A DNA stretch of 64,000 nt from Pseudomonas canadensis (GTDB lineage: Bacteria; Pseudomonadota; Gammaproteobacteria; Pseudomonadales; Pseudomonadaceae), in assembly GCF_000503215.1 (NCBI RefSeq), contig NZ_AYTD01000004.1:62001-126000 (forward strand), in the 5' to 3' direction. Of the stretch, positions 16,900 through 24,563 are shown piece by piece. Below the pieces are notes generated by a model. It was not told the origin of the DNA and made no database searches. It saw only the letters and a program-made list of their open reading frames with translations. Made by a program: the position numbers and the translations under genes. Position 1 is the first letter of the stretch. Each line of letters begins with the position of its first letter.

Positions 16900-17639
16900 C
16901 GCTGCTCGGCACCGGTGACGCGCGGCAAGTCCCGGTGTACGGCTGCGAATGCCCCGCGTGCGGTCTGGCGCACAGCGACGAAAGCCTGCGCCGCCGCCCG
17001 TGCAGTGCACTGATCGAATGCGGCGACCAGCGCTGGCTGATCGACAGCGGTTTGCCCGACCTCACCGAACGCTTCCCGCCGCGCAGCTTCAACGGGATTT
17101 TCCAGACCCACTACCACGCCGATCATGCCCAGGGTTTGCTGCACCTGCGCTGGGGGCACGGGTGGGTGATTCCGGTGCACGGCCCAGCGGATCCGGAGGG
17201 GTTGTCGGACTTGTACAAGCATCCGGGCATCCTGGATTTCAGCCAGCCCTTTGCCGAGTTTGAAACACGCCAATTTGGCGAGTTGAGCGTCACAGCGTTG
17301 CCGTTGCAGCATTCCAAGCTAACCCTGGGCTACCTGCTGGAAGGCGAGGGGCGACGCATCGCCTACCTCACCGACACCGTCGGCCTGCCACCGAAGACCC
17401 TGGCCTGGTTGCAACGCGAACCGCTGGACGTGCTGGTGCTGGATTGCTCCATGCCGCCGCAGCCGCAAGCGCCGCGAAATCACAATGACCTGACGCTGGC
17501 GTTGCAGAGCATTGAGGAAACCGGTGCGCAATTGGGGGTCCTGACCCATGTGGGGCATACGTTGGATGCGTGGTTGCTGGAGCATCGCCACGCGTTGCCA
17601 CGGCATGTCACGGTCGGCCGGGATGGCCGGATCATCTGA
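16890..17639 (+). CDS. phnP: phosphoribosyl cyclic phosphodiesterase PhnP
   Basis: A 249-residue metallo-beta-lactamase-fold phosphodiesterase that opens 5-phosphoribosyl 1,2-cyclic phosphate. The MBL metal motif is THYHADHAQGL. A front pair of cysteines in VYGCECPACGL fits the structural zinc site of PhnP. The catalytic region TDTVGLP and HVGHTLD follow. ATG at 16890 overlaps phnN by ten bases; a further in-frame start lies upstream. The frame is complete. Confidence 0.88.
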   Translation: MRLTLLGTGDARQVPVYGCECPACGLAHSDESLRRRPCSALIECGDQRWLIDSGLPDLTERFPPRSFNGIFQTHYHADHAQGLLHLRWGHGWVIPVHGPADPEGLSDLYKHPGILDFSQPFAEFETRQFGELSVTALPLQHSKLTLGYLLEGEGRRIAYLTDTVGLPPKTLAWLQREPLDVLVLDCSMPPQPQAPRNHNDLTLALQSIEETGAQLGVLTHVGHTLDAWLLEHRHALPRHVTVGRDGRII

Positions 17640-17654
17640 ACACCCTCCAACCCC

Positions 17655-17680
17655 GCAGGAGCCGGCTTGCCGGCGCTACA
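17655..17680 (+). repeat. single REP element
   Basis: GCAGGAGCCGGCTTGCCGGC followed by GCTACA is a REP of the TGTAGGAGCCGGCTTGCCGGC class. It runs into the last codons and the stop codon of the convergent LysR gene (stop at 17676-17678). Confidence 0.7.
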
Positions 17681-18548
17681 CCATTAAACCTTCAACGTAT
17701 TCGATAAACGCCTTGGCACTCGGCATTCGACCCGTCGGTAATACCGCCCAGAGATCCTTCGGCGGGAGTTCCCAGTCGGTCAACACGGCCTTCACCTCAC
17801 CCCTGGCCAATTCCGGGCCGAACATCCATTCGGACGTCATCGCCAGGCCGTGGTGGGCGAGCACGCCAGCGCGCAAGCCTTCGGAAGAAGTGACGCGCAA
17901 GCGCCCGCGAGCAGCTATGGCCTGCTCGTGAGGGCCTTGTTTGAAGGGCCAGAGCGGGCTCTCCCCGAGGCTGTAGATCACGGCCTGGTGGTTGAGGATA
18001 TCCGCCGGGCTTTGTGGCTCGCCGAAACGTTCGAAGTAGGCTGGTGTGCCGAACACCCGGCTTGGGCTTTGGCCAAGCCGGCGAGCAGTGAGACCGGAAT
18101 CACTCAAGTTGCCGATACGCAAGGCGACGTCGATGCCGTCTTCAACCAGGTTGAGGATGCGGTCGTCGAGCAACACGTCGATGTTCAGGCCAGGGTGCTG
18201 GTCAAGGAAGGGTCCCAGGTTGGGAATGATCCGCATACGGGAGAATGTCACGCCGGCGCTGACCCGCAGGTTGCCCGTTAATCCTGCGCCCGCTCCCCGG
18301 GCGGCCTCGTCAGCTTCGTCGGCTTCGAAAATCGCGCTCTTGGCTTTTTCGAAAAACGCCAGGCCTGCCTCGGTGGGCGTCAGACCCCTGGTCGAACGCA
18401 GCACCAACCGCACGGCCAGGCGTGCTTCCAATTGCGCGATGCTTTTGGACACGGCGGGTTGGCCGATGCCCAGGCGCTTGGCAGCGGCCGAGAAGGAGCC
18501 GGTCTCCACGACGTGAACGAAGGTTTCCATGGCAGTGAGACGGTCCAT
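17676..18548 (-). CDS. LysR-family transcriptional regulator
   Basis: A 290-residue LysR regulator. The winged-helix head is at residues 1-60, with the recognition region SFSAAAKRLGIGQPAVSKSI. A substrate-binding domain follows (residues about 92-290), starting near LRVSAGVTFSRMRIIPNLG. The sequence pattern suits the subgroup with CrgA/DsdC-like effector domains that often act on efflux or quinone reductase genes, but its target is unknown: a HicAB pair lies upstream, divergent, 182 bases away. Confidence 0.9.
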   Translation of the reverse strand: MDRLTAMETFVHVVETGSFSAAAKRLGIGQPAVSKSIAQLEARLAVRLVLRSTRGLTPTEAGLAFFEKAKSAIFEADEADEAARGAGAGLTGNLRVSAGVTFSRMRIIPNLGPFLDQHPGLNIDVLLDDRILNLVEDGIDVALRIGNLSDSGLTARRLGQSPSRVFGTPAYFERFGEPQSPADILNHQAVIYSLGESPLWPFKQGPHEQAIAARGRLRVTSSEGLRAGVLAHHGLAMTSEWMFGPELARGEVKAVLTDWELPPKDLWAVLPTGRMPSAKAFIEYVEGLMV

Positions 18549-18674
18549 CGGGTGTTCCTGTTGGCTGGGCGGCGCTCAAGCCTAAGGCGATGGGCTGCCG
18601 GTGTCATGCGTTTCCCGTGTTGTACTTTCAATATTCAGTAAAACAGCCGTCAGTCAGGGGTGTGAATTTTGTGC

Positions 18675-18705
18675 TTGAGTAAAGATAACTCTAGGGTTAC
18701 TTTTA
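18675..18705 (+). promoter_or_regulatory. candidate hicAB promoter with overlapping inverted repeat
   Basis: TTGAGT (18675-18680) and TACTTT (18698-18703) are spaced by 17 bases. AGTAAAGATAAC (18678-18689) and GTTACTTTTATT (18696-18707) form an imperfect inverted repeat over the spacer and -10, where the HicB antitoxin might bind to autoregulate. Inference from layout. Confidence 0.45.
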
Positions 18706-18730
18706 TTCAGGCCAAGCCAAGGAGGCTCGG

Positions 18731-18919
18731 GTGCAAAGCAGGTTATTGATCAAGGAACTGCAAGAGGCAGGTTGGGTGCTGGATCGGGTCACGGGAAGTC
18801 ATCATATTTTTACTCATCGCTATAGCCCGTACACCCTTCCAGTGCCCCATCCAAAGAAAGACTTGCCGCTGGGCACCGTCAGAAGCATCAGGAAACGCGC
18901 CGGCTTGTTTCAGTTTTAA
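18731..18919 (+). CDS. hicA: HicA-family mRNA interferase toxin
   Basis: A 62-residue HicA toxin, an RNA-cleaving double-stranded RNA-binding fold. The family motif GSHHIF at residues 22-27 carries the catalytic His24, and PVPHPKKDLPLGTVRSI is the usual downstream block. The start is GTG at 18731 behind AGGAGG at 18719-18724. The hicB gene follows after 11 bases, so this is a two-gene toxin-antitoxin operon. Confidence 0.92.
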   Translation: MQSRLLIKELQEAGWVLDRVTGSHHIFTHRYSPYTLPVPHPKKDLPLGTVRSIRKRAGLFQF

Positions 18920-18930
18920 GGAGAACACTC

Positions 18931-19335
18931 ATGCAATACCCAATCTGTATCGAATGGGGCGATGACTTCACCGCCACCGGTATCCAGATCCCCGATATCC
19001 CAGGCGCAGTCACCGCCGGGGACAGTTTTGAAGAGGCCTACAACGCCGCAGTCGAAGTCGCGCACATCATGCTTCAAGAGATTGCCGCAGAAGGCGGGAC
19101 GATTCCGATGCCGACGTCGGTGGCCAACCATCACGCGCACGAGGACTACGCTGGCATGGGCTGGGGGATGTTGGAGCTGGACATCTCGCCCTACTTGGGC
19201 AAGACCGAGAAGGTCAATGTGACCTTGCCCGGTTACGTCATCCAGCGCATCGACCGGTATGTGCGTGAGCACAAGGTCAAGAGCCGCTCCTCCTTCCTGG
19301 CGGATGCCGCGCTGGAGAAGCTGGTGCGGTCCTGA
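18931..19335 (+). CDS. hicB: HicB-family antitoxin
   Basis: A 134-residue antitoxin that covers HicA and represses the operon. The N-terminal partial RNase H fold contains GIQIPDIPGAVTAGDSFEEA, the classic HicB block. The C-terminal 50 residues (VNVTLPGYVIQRIDRYVREH and on to SRSSFLADAALEKL) form a ribbon-helix-helix DNA-binding domain. A good AAGGAG sits before the ATG. Both genes look intact. Confidence 0.92.
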   Translation: MQYPICIEWGDDFTATGIQIPDIPGAVTAGDSFEEAYNAAVEVAHIMLQEIAAEGGTIPMPTSVANHHAHEDYAGMGWGMLELDISPYLGKTEKVNVTLPGYVIQRIDRYVREHKVKSRSSFLADAALEKLVRS

Positions 19336-19489
19336 GGGAGCGTTAAGGGATATGTCCTGACCGTTGGGAAAATCGCGTAGTTGAGCGAGAGGTGCTGTTT
19401 TAGATTTTGTTTTTCTCTCGTCAAAACAACGCGATGCCGCCCGGGCTTTGTGTTGTCAAGTGTTTCAATTACAAAGGAATTCCGGTCCC

Positions 19490-20686
19490 TCAAGCAGTGG
19501 CAACCGTGGCCTGACGTGAAGCACTCACGAACCGCAGCAGCGCGATCAAGGGGAACGCGCTGCCCACCAGCATCACGCCCAGCCAGCCGCCGTGTTCATA
19601 CACGCTGCTGGCAATCGCGGAGCCGAAGGCGCCGCCAATGAAGATGCTGGTCATGTACAGCGCGTTCAGGCGGCTGCGGCTGTTGGCGTCGAGCGCGTAG
19701 ATGGCGCGTTGGCCCAGCACCATATTCATCTGCACGCAGAAGTCCAGGACCACTCCGGTCACGGCCAGGCCAATCACGCTGTACAACGGGTGCACGAAGG
19801 CCGGCAGAAAACTCAGCGCCGCAAACAGCATGGCCAGCAACGACGCGCGGTGGGTATGGCCGGCATCGGCCAGGCGGCCGGCGATGGGCGCGGCAATGGC
19901 GCCCAGCGCGCCGACCAAAGCAAACAGCGCGATCTCGCTTTGGCTCAATCCGTGGTTGCGCGCCAGCTCCAGTGGGGCAGCGGTCCAGAACAGGCTGAAG
20001 GTGGCGAACATGCAACCCTGATAAAACGCCCGTTGGCGCAATACCGGTTGCTCACGCAACAAGGTGCCGAGGGAGCGCAGCAACTGGCCATAGGTGGCAC
20101 TGTGGTCGGGTTGGCGCTTGGGGATGGTGATCAGCAACACCACACTGATAAACGCCATCAACGCCGCCGCCGCCATGAACATCGCGCGCCAGCCGAAGTG
20201 GTCCGCCACCACGCTGGACACCGGCCGAGCCAACAGGATGCCGAGCAACAGGCCACCCATAATGCTGCCGACCACGCGGCCACGGGATTCGGCGGGCGCC
20301 AGGTGCGCAGCCAGCGGGATCAGGATCTGCACCGACACCGAACTGAAGCCGATCAGCAGCGATACCAACAGGAACAGATTCGGCTGCTCGGTAAACGCCG
20401 CACCCAGCAGACTGGCGATGGCCAGTACGGTGGTGGCGATCATCAGCTTGCGGTTTTCCAACAGGTCACCCAGTGGCACCAGGAAAAACAGGCCCAGGGC
20501 GTAACCGATCTGCGTCAAGGAGACGATCAGGCTGGCCATCGCAGGCGTGAGGCCGATGTCCGGCGCGATCAGCTCGATGATCGGTTGGGCATAGTAGATA
20601 TTGGCAACGATGGCGCCGCAGCAAAACGCAAACAGCATCACCATGCTCCGGGTCATGGTGGTTGTAGCGTGGGAGGTAGCGTTCAT
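19490..20686 (-). CDS. MFS transporter, drug-exporter type
   Basis: A 398-residue inner-membrane protein with 12 hydrophobic segments. NIYYAQPIIELIAPDIGL near the first helix, GYALGLFFLVPLGD (motif A region) and the central loop IPKRQPDHS suit the YgaY/YfkF-like subgroup of MFS exporters. The substrate is unknown. Its gene is single, convergent with hicAB, and its 5' end faces a periplasmic protein gene. Confidence 0.88.
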   Translation of the reverse strand: MNATSHATTTMTRSMVMLFAFCCGAIVANIYYAQPIIELIAPDIGLTPAMASLIVSLTQIGYALGLFFLVPLGDLLENRKLMIATTVLAIASLLGAAFTEQPNLFLLVSLLIGFSSVSVQILIPLAAHLAPAESRGRVVGSIMGGLLLGILLARPVSSVVADHFGWRAMFMAAAALMAFISVVLLITIPKRQPDHSATYGQLLRSLGTLLREQPVLRQRAFYQGCMFATFSLFWTAAPLELARNHGLSQSEIALFALVGALGAIAAPIAGRLADAGHTHRASLLAMLFAALSFLPAFVHPLYSVIGLAVTGVVLDFCVQMNMVLGQRAIYALDANSRSRLNALYMTSIFIGGAFGSAIASSVYEHGGWLGVMLVGSAFPLIALLRFVSASRQATVATA

Positions 20687-20766
20687 GGTGTTCTCATAAA
20701 TGCGAAGGAAAGTGGGGCGAGCCTAAAGACAACACCGTAGCCCGGGTAGGCCGCTGGCAGTGATAA

Positions 20767-20791
20767 CACTCATGCCCGGTAATGATGAGTG
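20767..20791. promoter_or_regulatory. inverted repeat in divergent gap
   Basis: CACTCAT and ATGAGTG are separated by 11 bases, between the MFS gene (minus) and the gene at 20858 (plus). It may be an operator for either gene. Seen in sequence; role unknown. Confidence 0.3.
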
Positions 20792-20857
20792 AATCGTTAA
20801 CTTTCTGCGCGAAGGGTAATGATACATTCAGAAACAACTGCCGAAACAGGAAATCCC

Positions 20858-21472
20858 ATGAAGATCACGTTGAACAAGATGCTCCTGGCTTCCACCCTGG
20901 CCGCTGCGATGGCCGTAGGCCTGGCCCAGGCTGCCGAGGCTCCCCGCGTGGGCGTACGCGGGGCCATTACCGCGATGGAAGGCGACGCGATGCACGTCAA
21001 GGTCAACAGCGGCGAAGACGTCATCGTGCACTTGACCCCAAGCACTCAAGTGCGCGCGGTTACCCTGGCCAAGATCGATGAGATCAAGCCGGGCAGCTAT
21101 ATTGGCTCCGCCGCCATGCCCAACGCCGATGGCACTCTGACCGCGCTGGAAGTGCACGTCTTCCCACCGGCCATGGCCGGCACGGGCGACGGGCATCGCG
21201 CGTTCGACCTCAAAGAAGGCAGCAGCATGACCAACGGCACCGTCGGCGACCTGGTTGTGAGCAACGGGCGCACCTTGACCGTGAAGTACAAAGGCGGCGA
21301 ACAGAAGATCGTGGTGCCGGAGGATGTGCCGATCGTCAACCTGGAGCCGGGGGATCGCAGTTTGCTCAAGGCGGGGGTAAAGGTGGTGTTGTTTGCGGCG
21401 CAGGGGGCGGATGGGACCATTACCGCGCAGGCCATCTCAGCCGGTAAAGATGGTGTGACACCGCCAATGTAA
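20858..21472 (+). CDS. periplasmic protein with DUF5666-like beta repeats
   Basis: A 204-residue secreted protein. The signal peptide is residues 1-22, cut after LAQA. The mature part is two related beta-rich units: VGVRGAITAMEGDAMHVKV with VIVHLTPSTQV, and TNGTVGDLVVSNGRTLTVKY with KIVVPEDVPIVNL. This repeat form resembles the DUF5666 OB-like fold. ATG at 20858 is used with AGGAAAT ahead. No enzyme residues recognised; the role is unknown. Confidence 0.75.
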   Translation: MKITLNKMLLASTLAAAMAVGLAQAAEAPRVGVRGAITAMEGDAMHVKVNSGEDVIVHLTPSTQVRAVTLAKIDEIKPGSYIGSAAMPNADGTLTALEVHVFPPAMAGTGDGHRAFDLKEGSSMTNGTVGDLVVSNGRTLTVKYKGGEQKIVVPEDVPIVNLEPGDRSLLKAGVKVVLFAAQGADGTITAQAISAGKDGVTPPM

Positions 21473-21490
21473 AGTCTGGCGCAGAACCAA

Positions 21491-21581
21491 ATGTGGGAGC
21501 GGGCTTGCTCGCGAATGCGGTGGATCAGCCAATGAATCTGTTGACTGACACACCGCATTCGCGACCAAGCCCGCTCCCACT
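21491..21581. repeat. REPIN (paired inverted REP)
   Basis: Arms ATGTGGGAGCGGGCTTGCTC (then GCGAATGCGG) and its near reverse complement at 21553-21581, around a 32-base spacer. Lies between convergent genes. Confidence 0.85.
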
Positions 21582-21601
21582 GTTTTACCGCGTTTATTCA
21601 G

Positions 21602-22606
21602 TTATTGACCGGAGTAGATCTGGTCAAACACCCCACCATCATTGAAGTGGGTCTTCTGCACCGTGCGCCAGTCACCAAAGGTCTTCTCTACCGACAGGAA
21701 GTCGACTTTCGGGAAGCGGTCGGTGTACTTGGCCAGCACCTTGGGATCACGTGGACGCAGGTAGTTGTTGGCCGCAATTTCCTGGCCTTCCGCCGACCAC
21801 AGGTACTTCAGGTAGTCTTCAGCCGCCACGCGGGTGCCTTTCTTCTCGACCACTTTGTCGACCACCGATACCGGTGGCTCGGCTTCGGCGGAGACGCTTG
21901 GGTAGATCACTTCGAACTGATCGCGGCCGAATTCACGGGCGATCATTTCCGCTTCGTTTTCAAAGGTCACCAGCACGTCGCCGATCTGGTTGGTCATGAA
22001 GGTCGTGGTAGCGGCACGGCCGCCGGTGTCCAGCACTGGTGCTTGTTTGAACAGCTTGCCGACAAAGGCCTTGGCCTTGTTTTCGTCGCCGCCGTTCTTC
22101 AGCACATAGCCCCAGGCCGACAGGTAGGTGTAGCGGCCATTACCCGAGGTTTTCGGGTTGGGCACGATCACCTGCACGCCGTCTTTCAACAGATCCGGCC
22201 AGTCTTTCAGAGCTTTCGGGTTGCCTTTGCGCACGATGAATACGGTGGCGGAGGTGAACGGTGCGCTGTTGTTCGGCAGGCGGGTGACCCAGTTGTCCGG
22301 CACCAGTTTGCCGTTGTCGACCAACGCGTTGATGTCGGTGGCCATGTTCATGGTGATCACGTCAGCCGGCAGACCGTCGATCACCGAGCGCGCTTGTTTG
22401 CTGGAGCCGCCGAAGGACATCTGCAGGGTCAGTTTGTCGTTCGGGTGCTCGGCTTCCCAGTGCTTCTGGAACGCAGCGTTGTAGTCCTTGTAGAAATCGC
22501 GCATCACGTCGTAGGAGACGTTGAGCAGTGTGACGGGGGCGGCCTGGACGGCGCCCGCCAGGGCAAGGCCGGCGGCCAGGAGGGAGGCGCTAACGAGTTT
22601 TTTCAC
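21602..22606 (-). CDS. sbp: periplasmic sulfate-binding protein
   Basis: A 334-residue solute-binding protein of the sulfate/thiosulfate ABC importer. The signal peptide is residues 1-22 (ends AVQA). The family marks LLNVSYDVMRDFYKDYN, QSFGGSSKQARSV-type SFGGSSKQAR, NPKTSGNGRYTYL and NNYLRPRD are all present. The permease and ATPase genes cysT, cysW and cysA are not next to it, so this copy is a stand-alone sbp. Sulfur limitation through CysB is the usual control, but no site was identified. Confidence 0.94.
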   Translation of the reverse strand: MKKLVSASLLAAGLALAGAVQAAPVTLLNVSYDVMRDFYKDYNAAFQKHWEAEHPNDKLTLQMSFGGSSKQARSVIDGLPADVITMNMATDINALVDNGKLVPDNWVTRLPNNSAPFTSATVFIVRKGNPKALKDWPDLLKDGVQVIVPNPKTSGNGRYTYLSAWGYVLKNGGDENKAKAFVGKLFKQAPVLDTGGRAATTTFMTNQIGDVLVTFENEAEMIAREFGRDQFEVIYPSVSAEAEPPVSVVDKVVEKKGTRVAAEDYLKYLWSAEGQEIAANNYLRPRDPKVLAKYTDRFPKVDFLSVEKTFGDWRTVQKTHFNDGGVFDQIYSGQ

Positions 22607-22711
22607 TGCTCATTCCTTGTTGTTCGAGAAGGTGGTCGATTGAGTAGGGGCAATTTGCCAGCGACTATAGCGGGCGCCGCATAGACGTTTAAAGATTAAA
22701 ACGTACTTTGC

Positions 22712-23536
22712 TTATTCCACTTTACGGAAAAGGTTACTCCCGCAGCGCGAGCAGAAGGCGGCATTCGGCTCATGGCTGTTCTTCTTGCACACTGGGCAGT
22801 CGGTTTGCAGCTGTTCGCCGCGCATGGCACTCGCCAGCTCAGCGGTGAAAATCCCGGTGGGCACGGCAATGATCGAATAACCGGTGATCATCACCAGCGA
22901 CGAGATCACCTGGCCCAGCGGCGTCTTTGGCACGATGTCGCCAAAGCCCACGGTGGTCAGGGTCACGATGGCCCAGTAGATGCCCTTGGGAATGCTGGTA
23001 AAGCCATGCTCCGGGCCTTCGATCACGTACATCAAGGTGCCGAACACGGTCACCAGGGTGCACACGCTGACCAGGAACACCACGATCTTCTGCTTGCTGC
23101 CGCGCAGCGCCGCCATCAGGTAGTTGGCCTGCTTGAGGTACGGGCTGAGCTTGAGCACGCGGAAGATCCGCAACATCCGGATGATGCGGATGATCAGCAG
23201 GTACTGCGCGTCGCTGTAATACAGCGCGAGGATGCCGGGGACGATGGCAAGCAAATCCACCAGCCCATAAAAGCTGAAGGCATAGCGTAACGGCTTCGGC
23301 GAGCAATACAGGCGCAACCCGTATTCGATCAGGAAGATCAGCGTGAAGCCCCATTCGATATAGGCCAGCACATCGGCGTAGTTCTGGTGTATCTGGTCGA
23401 TGCTGTCGAGCATCACGATCACCAGGCTGGCGAGGATGATCAGCAGTAAGATGCCGTCAAAGCGCCGCCCGGCGACCGTGTCACTTTGAAAAACCATGAC
23501 GTAGAGCCGCTGGCGCCAGTCGTTGTTGCTGTCCAT
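22712..23536 (-). CDS. voltage-gated-type K+ channel with C-terminal zinc ribbon
   Basis: A 274-residue ion channel with six transmembrane segments. S4 has the spaced arginines RIIRMLRIFRVLKL (Arg117, 120, 123, 126). The selectivity filter is TVGFGD at residues 195-200, followed by the S6 helix. Unusually, the cytoplasmic tail ends in a four-cysteine zinc ribbon, CPVC at 247-250 and CSRC at 262-265. The channel body matches bacterial Kv-like channels; the ribbon may be a regulatory or tetramer-packing part. Confidence 0.88.
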   Translation of the reverse strand: MDSNNDWRQRLYVMVFQSDTVAGRRFDGILLLIILASLVIVMLDSIDQIHQNYADVLAYIEWGFTLIFLIEYGLRLYCSPKPLRYAFSFYGLVDLLAIVPGILALYYSDAQYLLIIRIIRMLRIFRVLKLSPYLKQANYLMAALRGSKQKIVVFLVSVCTLVTVFGTLMYVIEGPEHGFTSIPKGIYWAIVTLTTVGFGDIVPKTPLGQVISSLVMITGYSIIAVPTGIFTAELASAMRGEQLQTDCPVCKKNSHEPNAAFCSRCGSNLFRKVE

Positions 23537-23567
23537 AAATCCCGCCTGAAACGAAGTTCGAGCAAGC

Positions 23568-24443
23568 CTAGGGGGATTCGAAGGGCCTGTCCATGCGGGG
23601 TTTCTGAAGCACGCGACCGCCTGCGCGCACCAGCCAGCAGGCGAGGATGAACGGTGCGGTCAATGCCGGCAGGTGCAGGGCGGCGAAGCCTGGGGTGAGA
23701 AGGATCGCCAGCAGGATGCCGAGCAGCGGCAACCAGGGGTGGCGACGCACCTGGCTCAGGGCCAGCGCCGCCAATGCCGGGTTGTAGCTGTGCAGGCCGA
23801 GCAGGGCGCTGGCGGGTTCTTGCAGCCACAGCGCTATCAGCACGCCGGCGGTGGAGCCGACCAAGGCCCATACGGCGGCGCGGCGGTTGGCCAGCCACAG
23901 GCCCAGTGCAATCAAGGCACCGGCCACTGGCTGGTTCAGCAGCATGATTTGCGCCAGCCCGGTGAAGGGCGCGGTGAGCGCGGCCAGGGTGTCGGGTTCG
24001 CTCAGGCTAAAGGTGCTGTCAGGCACTGTGCCTATCAGCAACCAGCCGAGCAGGACAAACGGCGCGGTATAGGCCGGCAAGTCATCCGGCTGGCTGGCGT
24101 GCTTCAACCATTGCCGCGTGAGGATCGCACTCAAGCCGCCGCCCGCCAGGATCAGCGGCGGCAGCAAGGCCGACCAGGCGAAGTGCTGGCTGATCAACAA
24201 GCCCAGCAGCACGCCGTTGTAGCTATACAACCCGGCCTGGCGCTCGGCCTTGGGATAGCCCCGGCGCTGGGCCGTGAGCAAGCCCGCGACGCCACCCAAC
24301 AAGGCGCCGCCGAGCAAGGTCGGCGCGCCGATCAGGATCGCCAGCAGGCACAGCAGGCCGCACAGCGGCTGGCGTTGCAGGAAGATCTGGCTGAAGCCGT
24401 TGAGCAGCGCTTCGGCCCAGTCGGGGCAGGTGGGGTTGTGCAT
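23568..24443 (-). CDS. urea transporter (UT family)
   Basis: A 291-residue membrane protein made of two internally repeated halves. Each half holds the family motif: LYSYNGVLLGLL in the first and LHSYNPALAALAL in the second, and PAYTAPFVLLGW and PALTAPFILACW pair likewise. This twofold repeat is the mark of UT-type urea channels. No urease gene lies in the window. The 5' end faces a REPIN, and its own start is ATG at 24443. Confidence 0.85.
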   Translation of the reverse strand: MHNPTCPDWAEALLNGFSQIFLQRQPLCGLLCLLAILIGAPTLLGGALLGGVAGLLTAQRRGYPKAERQAGLYSYNGVLLGLLISQHFAWSALLPPLILAGGGLSAILTRQWLKHASQPDDLPAYTAPFVLLGWLLIGTVPDSTFSLSEPDTLAALTAPFTGLAQIMLLNQPVAGALIALGLWLANRRAAVWALVGSTAGVLIALWLQEPASALLGLHSYNPALAALALSQVRRHPWLPLLGILLAILLTPGFAALHLPALTAPFILACWLVRAGGRVLQKPRMDRPFESP

Positions 24444-24470
24444 GGTGGTTAGTCAGTGAGACTGAGTTGC

Positions 24471-24551
24471 CCCCATCGCAGGCAAACCAGCTCCCACATT
24501 TGACTGTGTTCGCAGATCAAAATGTGGGAGCCGGGCTTGCCCGCGATGGGG
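24471..24551. repeat. REPIN between urea transporter and pyk
   Basis: CCCCATCGCAGGCAAACCAG (24471 on) pairs with AATGTGGGAGCCGGGCTTGC and CCGCGATGGGG at 24521-24551. Its second arm equals the single REP inside phnM. It lies downstream of pyk. Confidence 0.85.
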
Positions 24552-24563
24552 CCCGAACAGGCG

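Noticed and set aside
21491..21581. Could the repeated 20-30 base units be a CRISPR array?
   Set aside because: They are inverted pairs scattered singly in gaps, not direct repeats with regular spacers, and no cas genes are present.
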